Assembly: GCA_944324445.1 (NCBI GenBank)
Contig: CALUWL010000014.1
Span: forward strand, 1-33,406
From: Candidatus Gastranaerophilales bacterium
GTDB lineage: Bacteria > Cyanobacteriota > Vampirovibrionia > Gastranaerophilales > Gastranaerophilaceae
DNA: 33,406 bases
Direction of reading: 5' to 3'
Part shown: in pieces, positions 1-8,516 of the stretch
How positions within the stretch are numbered: position 1 is the first letter of the stretch
How the letters are laid out: each line of letters opens with the position of its first letter
The notes under the pieces: generated by a model
What the model was told of the DNA's origin: nothing
Seen by the model: the letters and a program-made list of their open reading frames with translations, nothing else
Database searches by the model: none
Translations under genes and position numbers: made by a program

Positions 1-75
1 CAAAAAAATAAATATATTCAGACTATATATGGTGGCGGTTACAGACTTTTAGCAAATGGTGTAGAAAAAAAATAA
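1..75 (+). CDS. Response regulator, C-terminal end (partial)
   Basis: The first 24 codons in frame 1, ending at TAA (73-75), read as the last strand and wing of an OmpR/PhoB-type winged-helix DNA-binding domain: the motif TIYGGGYRL matches the usual T(V/I)xGxGYRL that closes these domains. This would be the output domain of a two-component response regulator whose receiver domain lies outside the window. It ends 1 nt before the ctpA start codon, so the two are probably co-transcribed. Identification rests on one short motif. Confidence 0.6.
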   Translation, partial: QKNKYIQTIYGGGYRLLANGVEKK

Positions 76-76
76 G

Positions 77-1354
77 ATGAAATTTCAATTTAAAGATTTT
101 TTTCTTAATAAAAATAAATTGAAAAAATTTATTTTAGTTCTCACAAGCATTCTTGTGCTTTTTAGTATTACTTATAACAATTACAAAATAAGAGAAATAA
201 AAAGAATTAATGATATTTCCGAAGTAAATATCATTAATAGCAAAGAAGTTTCTTCAAAAGAATTGTTCCTTGATTCTTGGCAGATAATTAAATCAAACTA
301 TTATAAAAATAATTTGAATAAACAAAATTGGAATAAATGGAAAAAAAGATATATTCATCAAATTAAAACCGATGAAGATGCTTATGTTGCAATAAATACA
401 ATGCTTGCTTCTTTGGATGATTCGTATTCAAAATTTATGTCAAAAGAAGAATTTATGGCGCAAAACAGTGCAATAAATTCTAAATTATACGGCATTGGGA
501 TAAATATAGCTTCGATATCAGGAAAAATATATATTATAAATGTATTAGAAAATGCTCCTGCTTATATAGCAGGAGTTCGCTCGGGCGATATAATTTTAAA
601 AGTGAATGGTGAAGATGTAAACGGTCAAACAATTTATCATGTTGCACAGCTAATAAGAGGCGATGTTAATCAAAGTCTTGAACTAGAGCTTCTTAGAGGA
701 AGTGAGAAATTTTCAAAAACAGTTAAAAGAGAAGAAATTAAAATTAAAACAATTGATTATAAAAAAATAACCGATAATATAGGTTATATTAGAGTTTCGA
801 GTTTCATTGGAGCTGATACTCCAAAAGAATTTATAATTGCGCTAAATCGGCTTAAGGATTCAAAAGGTTTAATTCTTGATTTAAGAGGTAATTCCGGCGG
901 ATTATTTCAAAATGCTATAATGATTTCGAATTTATTTATGAAAAAAGGAGTTATAGTAAATGTTATAGCTCGTCAAGGCAAGAAAAACGTTTATTCTGCT
1001 CAAAGCGCAGGTTGTATATATGAAAATCCTGTTGTTGTTTTAATTGATAACAGTTCTGCTTCTGCATCCGAGATTTTATCTTCTGCCCTAAGGGATAATT
1101 CAAGAGCGGTATTAGTCGGAACAAGAACGTACGGCAAGGGATTGGTGCAAAAGATATTTTCGCTTCCAAATCAATCGGGTATGAATTTAACTATAGCGAG
1201 ATATTTAACTCCTAAAGGAGTTGATATTAATAAAAAAGGTATTGAACCTGATTTTAAGGTTACTTTTTCTCATAATGATTTTATAAATAATATAGATCCG
1301 CAATTGCTATATGCGCAAAGATATCTCGAAAAGCGTATAGTAAGCGGGTTATAG
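77..1354 (+). CDS. ctpA: C-terminal processing peptidase, S41 family (CtpA)
   Basis: A 425-residue serine protease of the tail-specific/C-terminal processing family, which trims or degrades periplasmic proteins from their C termini. An N-terminal hydrophobic segment (about residues 18-34) should be a membrane anchor or signal. A PDZ domain follows (about 135-215, with YGIGI and GVRSGDIIL), then the S41 core. The SASASE motif places the catalytic Ser at 329 and the general-base Lys at 354 in YGKGLVQ, spaced by 25 residues exactly as in E. coli Prc. The gene starts 1 nt after the response-regulator stop codon and has no strong ribosome binding site, which suggests coupling. The glycosyltransferase gene follows after 12 nt. 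Length is normal for the bacterial CtpA group. Confidence 0.95.
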   Translation: MKFQFKDFFLNKNKLKKFILVLTSILVLFSITYNNYKIREIKRINDISEVNIINSKEVSSKELFLDSWQIIKSNYYKNNLNKQNWNKWKKRYIHQIKTDEDAYVAINTMLASLDDSYSKFMSKEEFMAQNSAINSKLYGIGINIASISGKIYIINVLENAPAYIAGVRSGDIILKVNGEDVNGQTIYHVAQLIRGDVNQSLELELLRGSEKFSKTVKREEIKIKTIDYKKITDNIGYIRVSSFIGADTPKEFIIALNRLKDSKGLILDLRGNSGGLFQNAIMISNLFMKKGVIVNVIARQGKKNVYSAQSAGCIYENPVVVLIDNSSASASEILSSALRDNSRAVLVGTRTYGKGLVQKIFSLPNQSGMNLTIARYLTPKGVDINKKGIEPDFKVTFSHNDFINNIDPQLLYAQRYLEKRIVSGL

Positions 1355-1366
1355 AAGATAAAATGT

Positions 1367-3190
1367 ATGAAAAAGATAGTATTTATAATTTTATTTGTAT
1401 TAACTTTTTTATTTTCATTGTTTGTAAATAAAGATAAGATTAATGTTCCTTATTTTGGTGCATTGAATAAAAAAATTTATGCGGATTTAATTTATGAAAA
1501 TAATGTTCAAAACCCTGAAAAATTAATTTTATTTGATGATAAAAAAGCGGATAATATTCTAAAAATTGATAAAAATCATTATTTGCTTTCAATCAAAAAA
1601 AATAAATTAATTAAAAAAATAAAAATTAATGATACAAAAAATATCAAAAAAATTGTTATCTATGAGGATAATAAAATAATCTATCAAAGTAAAAATGTTA
1701 AATTAAAACCCTTTTCTAAGCTCAAAATTAATACGTCTAAACCGTTATATGATAAGGTTGTAATTTCTTTTCTTTCGTTTTTTTATAATCCGATTTTTTA
1801 TTTTGTAAGTTATGTATTTCTGTTTTTTATAATAAGCTGCACTAAAAAACCTCTAAATTCGAAAAGATATTTTTGTTTGATGATTTTTCTTACTGTTTTT
1901 TTGAGGTTGGCGCAATTAAATAATATTCCTTTTTGGGATGATGAAATTTATACGATAAAAATAACCGAATTAAATATGCCTTTTGGTTTGGTTTTTTCAG
2001 ACCCCGGAAACCCGCCTTTGTATTTTATTTTGTTTAAGATTTTCCGTTCTTTTGTTCAAAATCCTGATTTTTGGAGAATTTCTTCAGTGATTTTGGGGTG
2101 TTGTTTTAATATTGTTTTTTATTTTTATTTGAAAAAAATATTAAATAAAAAAGCTGCCAAAATTGGTCTTTTTATAACTGCAATAAGCGTTGTTTTGATT
2201 TATTTTTCGCAAGAGATTAGATGTTATATGCTTTTAATGCTTTTGAGCGTTATGAGTTCTTTATTTTTATTTAATTTTAAAAAAAAGAACAGGTTTTATT
2301 ATTTTATAGTTTCATCTGCTCTTTTATATACGCATTTTTACGGCGCTTTTTTGGTTTTGTATAATTTTATTTTCGGTTTTTTCTTTTATTTTAATAAGAA
2401 AAGAAAGTTTGATTTTTTAAGATTAAATTTATTTTCTTTTCTAGTATTTTTGCCGATTTTATTTTATAAAAAAACAAGTCTTTCAAATGACTTCAATTCT
2501 TGGATAACTAAACCAAACTGGCTTGATATTAAGCTTGTTTTGGAAACTTTTTGCGGGCATGGCGTTTTATTTTTAATGTTTTTGATTGTATGTATTTATG
2601 CTTTCAAAAAAGTTAGAAAAAGAAAGGAAAAAGTTTTCGTTTATTATAATTTTTGTTCTATAGTTTTTATTTTTATTTCAGCTATTATTTTTTCTTATTT
2701 AATTAAACCGATTTTTTCTTATAGATATTTTTATGTTGTATATCCTTGTTATTTAGCTTTAATTTCTTATTTTCTTTGTATAGATTATAAGTTTAAATTT
2801 CAAATTGTTTTAAAAACAATTATTTTAATTTTCTTTGCTTTATATTCAAGGTTGAATTATCAAAATCTTTTTTGTAATCACAATTTATATCTTGAATTTA
2901 TAAAAAATGATATTGATTATTCAATTAATAACTATATTTTTATGTCGGATACAATTGAAGGTTATAGAGGTTTTGAGGATAATTTTAAGGATAAAAATAA
3001 CGTAAAAATAATTTATTTACCGGTAAATAAAGGAATTAAGGAAATCGGTTTTGATAGTTTTAATTTTAAAAAACCATACAGTGCTTATGTTATAAATTTA
3101 TATTTAAAAGATGATGTCTATAAAAATGCTTCTATTATAGAATTATATAAAACGCCTCTTGGGGTTTATACAAAATCGGTATATAAATAA
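1367..3190 (+). CDS. GT39/GT-C family membrane glycosyltransferase
   Basis: A 607-residue polytopic membrane protein. After an N-terminal hydrophobic segment (about 1-20) comes a Lys/Asn-rich soluble stretch (about 25-135), then about ten hydrophobic segments rich in Phe and Tyr. The FWDDEIYT motif (Asp191/Asp192) at the start of the first large loop and PPLYFILFKIF about 25 residues later match the catalytic acidic motif and first-loop signature of the dolichyl/undecaprenyl-phosphate-sugar-dependent GT-C enzymes (ArnT, PMT, GT39). It probably transfers a sugar from a lipid-phosphate donor to a periplasmic acceptor; donor and acceptor cannot be read from sequence. It follows ctpA by 12 nt and precedes the nitroreductase by 10 nt. 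The soluble N-terminal domain is not part of the standard family. Confidence 0.75.
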   Translation: MKKIVFIILFVLTFLFSLFVNKDKINVPYFGALNKKIYADLIYENNVQNPEKLILFDDKKADNILKIDKNHYLLSIKKNKLIKKIKINDTKNIKKIVIYEDNKIIYQSKNVKLKPFSKLKINTSKPLYDKVVISFLSFFYNPIFYFVSYVFLFFIISCTKKPLNSKRYFCLMIFLTVFLRLAQLNNIPFWDDEIYTIKITELNMPFGLVFSDPGNPPLYFILFKIFRSFVQNPDFWRISSVILGCCFNIVFYFYLKKILNKKAAKIGLFITAISVVLIYFSQEIRCYMLLMLLSVMSSLFLFNFKKKNRFYYFIVSSALLYTHFYGAFLVLYNFIFGFFFYFNKKRKFDFLRLNLFSFLVFLPILFYKKTSLSNDFNSWITKPNWLDIKLVLETFCGHGVLFLMFLIVCIYAFKKVRKRKEKVFVYYNFCSIVFIFISAIIFSYLIKPIFSYRYFYVVYPCYLALISYFLCIDYKFKFQIVLKTIILIFFALYSRLNYQNLFCNHNLYLEFIKNDIDYSINNYIFMSDTIEGYRGFEDNFKDKNNVKIIYLPVNKGIKEIGFDSFNFKKPYSAYVINLYLKDDVYKNASIIELYKTPLGVYTKSVYK

Positions 3191-3200
3191 GGAGAATATT

Positions 3201-3857
3201 ATGTTGTTGGATTTGATTGAAAAAAGAAAAAGTGTTCGTGAATATCTTGAAAAAGATATACCGAATGTTGATTTGAAAAAAATTTTAAAAGCCGGATACC
3301 TTGCTCCTTCTTGGATGAATAGTCAGCCTTGGAAATTTATTCTTGTGAAAAATCCTGATACAAAAGCTCTTTTATCTCAATTATCAGGTAATCAACCGCA
3401 TGTTAAAAATGCAAACGCTCTTATTGTCTGCATAGCTGATAAAAAAGGCTGGTCAAAAGAAGAATTTGGCAAAGTTCTTGCAGCTAGAGGAATAGGAGAA
3501 TCAGGCAGAGAAAAAATCTTTAATATACCGATGTTTTATCCGCCGCTTTTGGGCGAAGATAAGGTTTTATTAAGAACGGTTGAACAGGTTACTTATGCTG
3601 TTTCTTATATGATGCTTGAAGCGAAGGATTTGGGGGTTGATTCTTGCATAATCGGCGCAATTTCAAACGAAGCAACCGTTAAAAATGAAGAATTAATGAA
3701 AAAAGCAAATGAAGTTTTAAATTTAGATGATGACGAAGTAATAATTACAATTATTACCCTTGGTTATGCTAAAGAAGAAACTCCGACAAATAAAATAAGA
3801 AAAGATTTTGATGAAGTTGTTTATCTTGAAAGAAAAGGAAATAAATTAGATATTTAA
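3201..3857 (+). CDS. Nitroreductase family protein
   Basis: A 218-residue FMN-dependent nitroreductase-fold protein. IEKRKSVREYLEKD at the N terminus and APSWMNSQPWKFILV at about 35-50 are the usual RRSxRxF and PSxxNxQPWxF FMN-binding motifs; DLGVDSCIIGAI near residue 155 and IITLGY near the C terminus complete the pattern. These enzymes use NAD(P)H to reduce nitro compounds, quinones or flavins; the natural substrate is unknown. The chosen start ATG has AAGGAG about 7 nt upstream; an in-frame start 42 nt earlier overlaps the previous gene and is less likely. It is the last gene before a convergent terminator. Confidence 0.88.
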   Translation: MLLDLIEKRKSVREYLEKDIPNVDLKKILKAGYLAPSWMNSQPWKFILVKNPDTKALLSQLSGNQPHVKNANALIVCIADKKGWSKEEFGKVLAARGIGESGREKIFNIPMFYPPLLGEDKVLLRTVEQVTYAVSYMMLEAKDLGVDSCIIGAISNEATVKNEELMKKANEVLNLDDDEVIITIITLGYAKEETPTNKIRKDFDEVVYLERKGNKLDI

Positions 3858-3884
3858 AAAAAGGTGATTATTCACCTTTTTTTT
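3856..3884. terminator. Bidirectional rho-independent terminator
   Basis: GGTGA (3863-3867), loop TTAT and TCACC (3872-3876), flanked by seven A on the left and eight T on the right, so both strands end with a U tract. It overlaps the stop codons of the convergent nitroreductase and PilO-like genes. Confidence 0.85.
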
Positions 3885-4461
3885 AAACAGTTTTTGTATA
3901 AAGTCTTATTTTAAACTTAACTATAAGTATGGTTTTATCTTTGTCGTATGGCTCAATATATATTTCATACAAACTGCTTAAGTAGTTTTCTTTTGCAATA
4001 CTTTTGAAAAATCTTTGAAATTGGCTGTAGTTTCCGACTGCAACAAAAGAAAGTTCGCAAGCATTATACCCTGGGACATTTGCAAAAAGAATTTTATCAT
4101 CAGCAGGTTGGTAGTTATAATCAATTGAGCGAATTCTAACCCCGTTATTTGTCATATTGGATAATACATTTTCAAACATTATGCCAAATGATGCTTCGGG
4201 GCTGAATTGCTGGCCTAAAACTTCATATATTACTTTTCCGCTTTCTGATTCTTTTTTCTTTTCAACTTTATTTGCTGCTTTTTCTCGTCTTATTTGAGCA
4301 AGTTTTGCTTGTTTTGTTTCAAGCTCTGCTTTTTTTTGAACTAATTCATTATGACTTTCAATTGCAAGAGAAGCAAAGTGCCAAGTTCCGTATAAACCGC
4401 CAACAACAGCGGCTATTATAAGCATAATGTATAAAATTTTATCTTTTATAAGTTTTTCCAT
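3883..4461 (-). CDS. pilO: PilO-like type IV pilus/type II secretion alignment protein
   Basis: A 192-residue bitopic protein: a short cytoplasmic tail, one transmembrane helix (about 9-32), a charged coiled-coil segment (about 35-75, rich in Lys/Glu/Gln/Ala) and a C-terminal alpha/beta domain. This is the PilO/GspM layout, although sequence identity is weak. It starts 10 nt after the PilM-PilN fusion gene in the same direction. PilO forms the periplasmic alignment subcomplex with PilN and PilP and links the pilus motor to the secretin. The assignment depends as much on its neighbour as on its own sequence. No pilP or pilQ follows; the next gene is convergent. Confidence 0.7.
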   Translation of the reverse strand: MEKLIKDKILYIMLIIAAVVGGLYGTWHFASLAIESHNELVQKKAELETKQAKLAQIRREKAANKVEKKKESESGKVIYEVLGQQFSPEASFGIMFENVLSNMTNNGVRIRSIDYNYQPADDKILFANVPGYNACELSFVAVGNYSQFQRFFKSIAKENYLSSLYEIYIEPYDKDKTILIVKFKIRLYTKTV

Positions 4462-4471
4462 TTTTGATTCC

Positions 4472-6163
4472 CTATTTTGCAGGTTTCATTTGACTTGAAG
4501 GTTGTTCAAGTTGTTCTGTATTTTCAGATCTTATTATGATATCGTTTTCATTCTTTTCTTCTTTAGCTTTTGGATCGCTATCCATTTGTATTTGAGTGTT
4601 AGAAATTTCAAAACTGTATAATCTATCTGAATCTTTATCAAGTGCAAGATCGCTTATAAATTTACTGTCTTGAGAATCCATATCTTCGGTTACAACTTTT
4701 AGTTCGGTTAATTTGATATCAGATTGCGGTGAAACAATTCTTAAATTTTTATAGTATTCATAAATATCAACAATGCTTGCTGCTATACCACGAACAGCAA
4801 TTTTGCTTCCGTCTTGATTGTAATATCTTGTAAGCCAAACATTTTTTGGTATGTCTGTAGCTATGGAATCGTAGAAATTAATTGCATTGACATTAGATGC
4901 TGCTACTTCATCTATAACCATGTTCATATCTACTTCTTGTTTTTTCTCACCTTGGCTTTCAGCGTTAATTTGAGCATCAACATTTTGGATTTGGCTGTTT
5001 AAATCTGAAATACCGTTTTGAGTTTGAGTATCAGTAAAGTAGCAAAGTCCGATTAAAGCTCCGAAAACTACTGCACATAAGGCAACAACAAGAATTGTAA
5101 ATCTATCTACAAGCTCACTTGTAACTTCAACGGGGCTTCCAAGAATTGTGGTGGTAAAATATGAGCCCATTGAAACACTTGGATCATCCTGAAGAACGTT
5201 GAGAACTATATTAAGACCTGATTCTTTTGTATCTACTGCACCAATGGCTGCAAGAGTTATAGAGTTTGTTGCATTAAAATCTGTTGCAGATAATACTTCC
5301 ATTAAAGGCTTTTTGGAGTATTTATTTGAATCTATTGCAATTATTTCTCTATCAAATTGCATTTGTCTTTTTAAGACTTCAGCGCATATATCGTCAGTTT
5401 GACTTATTACGAATAGGTTTGTGGAAGAAAAATTGGATAAAAGCTGCGATGAGCTTGAAATAATCGCTTGATAAGATTCTTCCATTGAAAAAGATTTAAT
5501 TGCAAGTGGAACTTCGGTGTAATCCAGCAGGTTTTTGCCTTCTAATTGGAACAAGGTATAACTGTTTGTGTTAATTACCATTGCTGTCCAAGGAGCTTCT
5601 TCAATTATTATGTCGTTTAGAAAACCTGTTAGATGTAAACCTCTTAAAGTTGCAGAATAAGCACTTTCTATGCTCATTATTTGCAGACCGATATCTGAAA
5701 TAATTTCTTTTATTTCATCTACTGCGCTTTTTTGGAAGGATGTGTATGCAATTTTCTTTTGTGAACCGCCTTCGGGATTGATTACTTCGCACCAGCCTGA
5801 TACGGGTTCATCTCTTTTAAAGATATAGAATTCTTCAGCTTTTGATAGAACCGCCGTTTTTATTTCAGGGTTGCTTATCATTGGGGGAATTTCAAGAAAA
5901 TCAAAGTAAACGTTAGGCAGGACAATGTATGCAGGTGTCTTAGGAGGAATTTTCATTTCATCCATAAGTTCCACTATAGCGGTTTTAAATTGAACGTAAT
6001 CTTGAATTTCTCTGGTTGAGAAATTGTATTCAACTTTTTTTCTGCCGTAACTTACAATCGTTGTTTTACTTTTGTCTAAAATAACGGCTTCTAAACCGAT
6101 ACTAGGGGTTAAAGTAATTCCTACGACTTGTTTTTGACTTCCTGAAGATAAAAAATTTAACAT
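4472..6163 (-). CDS. PilM-PilN fusion protein (GspL-like layout)
   Basis: A 563-residue protein. Residues 1 to about 310 resemble PilM, the actin-like cytoplasmic component of the type IV pilus platform. A motif resembling the PilN N terminus (LNIVLNVL, 317-324) follows, then one transmembrane helix (about 354-376), a coiled coil (about 380-405) and a PilN-type periplasmic domain containing IPKNVWLTRYYNQDG and a segment like the PilN 'G.A.S...I..Y..NL' motif (about 438-475). The last 50 residues are acidic and low complexity. PilM and PilN are usually separate genes; one chain with both halves has the architecture of GspL. The phosphate-binding loop typical of PilM (GIDIGSSSVK) is replaced by GITLTPSIGL, lacking the Asp and Gly, so ATP binding may be lost. 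First gene of a two-gene operon with pilO. Confidence 0.75.
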   Translation of the reverse strand: MLNFLSSGSQKQVVGITLTPSIGLEAVILDKSKTTIVSYGRKKVEYNFSTREIQDYVQFKTAIVELMDEMKIPPKTPAYIVLPNVYFDFLEIPPMISNPEIKTAVLSKAEEFYIFKRDEPVSGWCEVINPEGGSQKKIAYTSFQKSAVDEIKEIISDIGLQIMSIESAYSATLRGLHLTGFLNDIIIEEAPWTAMVINTNSYTLFQLEGKNLLDYTEVPLAIKSFSMEESYQAIISSSSQLLSNFSSTNLFVISQTDDICAEVLKRQMQFDREIIAIDSNKYSKKPLMEVLSATDFNATNSITLAAIGAVDTKESGLNIVLNVLQDDPSVSMGSYFTTTILGSPVEVTSELVDRFTILVVALCAVVFGALIGLCYFTDTQTQNGISDLNSQIQNVDAQINAESQGEKKQEVDMNMVIDEVAASNVNAINFYDSIATDIPKNVWLTRYYNQDGSKIAVRGIAASIVDIYEYYKNLRIVSPQSDIKLTELKVVTEDMDSQDSKFISDLALDKDSDRLYSFEISNTQIQMDSDPKAKEEKNENDIIIRSENTEQLEQPSSQMKPAK

Positions 6164-6275
6164 CTCTATAAAATTCTAAACTTATTCACATCCTACTCTT
6201 ATTTTATAATACAATAATTAAAACAAATAATGTAATAACTTTACAATTATATACAAAAATTGAGGTAAAATTTAT

Positions 6276-7043
6276 ATGCAAAATCATGAAAATAACTATA
6301 TATACGGCAAAAATCCGGTATGTGAGATTTTGTTAAAAAATCCTAAGAGAATTAACAAAATTTATATTCAAAAAGGAATTTTTTACGATAATCGTCTAAA
6401 AAAGATTAATGAACTTGCTATTTTAAATAAAATTCAAATACAACAAACTAACTTACAAAAATTTAGTGAATATTTCAATGATAAGCCAAATTTTCAAGGG
6501 GTTATTGCAAGTGTCAGCAGCGTTGAATATATTGAATTAGCAGATTTTTTAAATCAGGAAAAACAAGGTTTTAAAAGAATAGTTATATTGGATGAAGTTT
6601 CAGATCCTCATAATTTCGGCGCAATTATAAGAACAACTGCCGCAGCAGGTTTTGATGCAATCATGGTTTCAAATCATAGAACAGCGCCAATTACAGCTGT
6701 AGTTGAGAAGGTTTCATCGGGAGCTATTAACCATATTCCGATAATTAAAACAACCAGTCTTTCGGCTAGTATCGATATTTTAAAAAAACACGACTTTTGG
6801 GTAATTGCAACTCAAATGGAAGCAAAAGACAATTATTATGAAATTGATTATACCGATATGAATTTCGCTCTGGTAATGGGGTCTGAGGGAAAAGGTATAT
6901 CAAAAACGATTTTAAATAAAGCTGATTTTACGGTTAAAATAAAAACAAATTTTGAATCTTTGAACGTTTCTGCGGCTGCTGCCGTTATAATCTATGAAGC
7001 TAAAAGACAGATTGAAATTAAGGAAAAACCTAAATCTCTTTAA
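6276..7043 (+). CDS. rlmB: 23S rRNA (guanosine 2'-O)-methyltransferase RlmB/TrmH family
   Basis: A 255-residue SPOUT-class methyltransferase. An N-terminal substrate-binding domain opens with YGKNPVCEIL and KIYIQKG. The trefoil-knot catalytic domain shows the three TrmH-family motifs: DPHNFGAIIRTTAAAG, VMGSEGKGIS and SLNVSAAAAVIIYE. E. coli RlmB uses SAM to 2'-O-methylate G2251 in 23S rRNA. GAGG lies 9 nt before the ATG. The gene is divergent from the pilus genes across a 112-bp AT-rich gap and runs into the rpoD promoter. Confidence 0.9.
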   Translation: MQNHENNYIYGKNPVCEILLKNPKRINKIYIQKGIFYDNRLKKINELAILNKIQIQQTNLQKFSEYFNDKPNFQGVIASVSSVEYIELADFLNQEKQGFKRIVILDEVSDPHNFGAIIRTTAAAGFDAIMVSNHRTAPITAVVEKVSSGAINHIPIIKTTSLSASIDILKKHDFWVIATQMEAKDNYYEIDYTDMNFALVMGSEGKGISKTILNKADFTVKIKTNFESLNVSAAAAVIIYEAKRQIEIKEKPKSL

Positions 7044-7067
7044 GAAAATCGAAAAATAATGTATAAT
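7040..7067 (+). promoter_or_regulatory. Predicted rpoD promoter
   Basis: A perfect -10 box TATAAT (7062-7067) with a -35-like TTAAGA (7040-7045) at 16 bp. Transcription would begin near 7074, giving a leader of about 16 nt before the rpoD ATG. The -35 element overlaps the end of rlmB. Confidence 0.55.
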
Positions 7068-7089
7068 AGCTTTGTCTTTGGAGATTGAA

Positions 7090-8106
7090 ATGAAACAAAA
7101 AACTAAAGAAGAAAAAAAAGTTCAGGAAGATTTTTTGTATGATGATTTAGATGAAGAAACTCTTTTAGAAATTGATAACGATATTCAAAATAAAGAAATG
7201 GAAGAAGACGAAGAGGATTCTTCGAAAAATCATGAAGATTATAAATCAATTGTTGCTGATGATTCGGTTAAAATGTATCTTCAACAAATAGGCAAAATTC
7301 CTCTTTTGAGTTTTGAAGATGAACTTGAAGTTGCACGCCAGATTAAAGAGAACCATTCTCAAAAAGCGAGAGAAATTTTAATTAATGCTAATTTGAGATT
7401 GGTTGTTTCTATTGCAAAAAAATATATTGGAAGAGGTCTTTCTTTTCTTGATTTAATACAAGAAGGTAACTTAGGGCTTATGAAGGCAGCAGAAAAGTTT
7501 GACTATTCTAAGGGTTACAAGTTTTCAACTTATGCAACTTGGTGGATACAGCAGGCAATAACAAGAGGTATCGCTGATAAATCAAGAATGATAAGGCTTC
7601 CTGTTCATATGATTGAAACATTAAGCAGAATTAAAAGGGCAACCATTGAACTATCGACAGAATTAAACAGAGTGCCCACTAAAGAAGAAATTGCAAAAAG
7701 AGTTGATATGCCTGTTTCGAAGCTGGTTTCTTTGATGAAAAGTTCGCAAAGTACTATATCAATTGAAACACCTGCAAATCAAAAGGATGATACATCTAAA
7801 ATTGCTGATTTTATTGTGGATGATACTCATCTTACTCCTGATACAAAGGTAACGCAGGAGAATTTGCTTGAAGATGTTCAAAAAATGTTAAATCAACTTA
7901 ATCCTAAAGAAAAAGATGTTTTGATTATGCGCTATGGGCTTGATAATAACGGACAAAAAAAGACGCTTGATGAAATAGGAACACGTTACGGTGTTTCAAG
8001 AGAGAGAATAAGGCAAATTGAAACGAGAGCAATTGCAAAGTTGAAAAAACTTTGCAGGAATAAAAATCTTTCGGTTAATTTGAAAAATTATATCGGATTA
8101 GATTAA
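7090..8106 (+). CDS. rpoD: Primary sigma factor RpoD/SigA
   Basis: A 338-residue sigma-70. A short, very acidic N-terminal segment (about 1-55) stands in for region 1.1. Region 1.2 (about 57-85, SVKMYLQQIGKIPLL) passes directly to region 2 (about 98-168, DLIQEGNLGLMKA and YKFSTYATWWIQQAITR), so the large non-conserved insert of proteobacterial RpoD is absent. Region 3 follows, then region 4 with the helix-turn-helix TLDEIGTRYGVSRERIRQIE that reads the -35 box. It directs RNA polymerase to housekeeping promoters. The start was placed at the ATG with GGAG 6 nt upstream; an in-frame TTG 18 nt earlier has no ribosome binding site. It has its own promoter and terminator. Confidence 0.95.
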   Translation: MKQKTKEEKKVQEDFLYDDLDEETLLEIDNDIQNKEMEEDEEDSSKNHEDYKSIVADDSVKMYLQQIGKIPLLSFEDELEVARQIKENHSQKAREILINANLRLVVSIAKKYIGRGLSFLDLIQEGNLGLMKAAEKFDYSKGYKFSTYATWWIQQAITRGIADKSRMIRLPVHMIETLSRIKRATIELSTELNRVPTKEEIAKRVDMPVSKLVSLMKSSQSTISIETPANQKDDTSKIADFIVDDTHLTPDTKVTQENLLEDVQKMLNQLNPKEKDVLIMRYGLDNNGQKKTLDEIGTRYGVSRERIRQIETRAIAKLKKLCRNKNLSVNLKNYIGLD

Positions 8107-8130
8107 TTTCTAATCCGATTTCGGTTTTTA
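8092..8130 (+). terminator. Terminator of rpoD
   Basis: An 11-bp perfect stem ATCGGATTAGA (8092-8102)/TCTAATCCGAT (8109-8119) with loop TTAATT, followed by TTCGGTTTTT. The left arm contains the last codons of rpoD and the stop codon lies in the loop. Confidence 0.65.
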
Positions 8131-8213
8131 GGTAAAGAAAATCCCTTCCAGTTTCTGAAAGGGAGATTTTAGGTTTTTCTTGATATCTTCGGGTTTTATA
8201 GTGGTTTACTCTC

Positions 8214-8236
8214 TTGTATATATAAAGTATATACAA
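8214..8236. repeat. Inverted repeat, possible operator
   Basis: TTGTATATA (8214-8222), spacer TAAAG and TATATACAA (8228-8236) form a perfect 9-bp dyad with no T tract after it, so an operator is more likely than a terminator. Confidence 0.4.
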
Positions 8237-8399
8237 TATATAAAATTGCCAAACTATAATTTTTATGTAACATAACTTAATATAACCTCGAATAGTCAGG
8301 CATAATGAGCATTATATATTGTTAAGATATGTGAACACAACGTACTAAAAATTAAACTTAACTTAACATGTCTTAATAAAACACTTGAAAAAGTAATTT

Positions 8400-8422
8400 T
8401 ATAATGATATATTAAATATATC
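8400..8422 (+). promoter_or_regulatory. Possible -10 box with overlapping palindrome
   Basis: TATAAT (8400-8405) is followed directly by the palindrome GATATAT-TAA-ATATATC (8406-8422), which would span the transcription start. A protein bound there would block initiation. The -35 region is weak. Confidence 0.35.
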
Positions 8423-8516
8423 AATTGTATATCATTTTCCATTAAAAAATTTAAAAGCTACGGTTACAAATTGTGTTTCTCTAGTTTAATTTGTGTTGCA
8501 AAAAAGAGGTATCGGT

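Larger units (their letters stand above)
8107..8516 (+). other. Long AT-rich leader before the second sigma gene
   Basis: This 410-bp gap holds no convincing gene. It contains a hairpin at 8138-8170 (AAAAT-CCCTT against AAGGG-AG-ATTTT) followed by a short T run, possibly a second terminator. Downstream the DNA is extremely AT-rich, with a 9-bp inverted repeat at 8214-8236, a smaller one near 8303-8316 (ATAATG/CATTAT) and a 7-bp one at 8406-8422. A TATAAT at 8400-8405 is the best -10 candidate for the sigma gene, but no good -35 accompanies it. The density of palindromes suggests regulator binding sites. Confidence 0.5.

Noticed and set aside
6182-6190. TTATTCACA as a DnaA box in front of the pilus genes
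   Set aside because: A single 9-mer in very AT-rich DNA is expected by chance; there is no cluster and this DnaA may not read the standard box.
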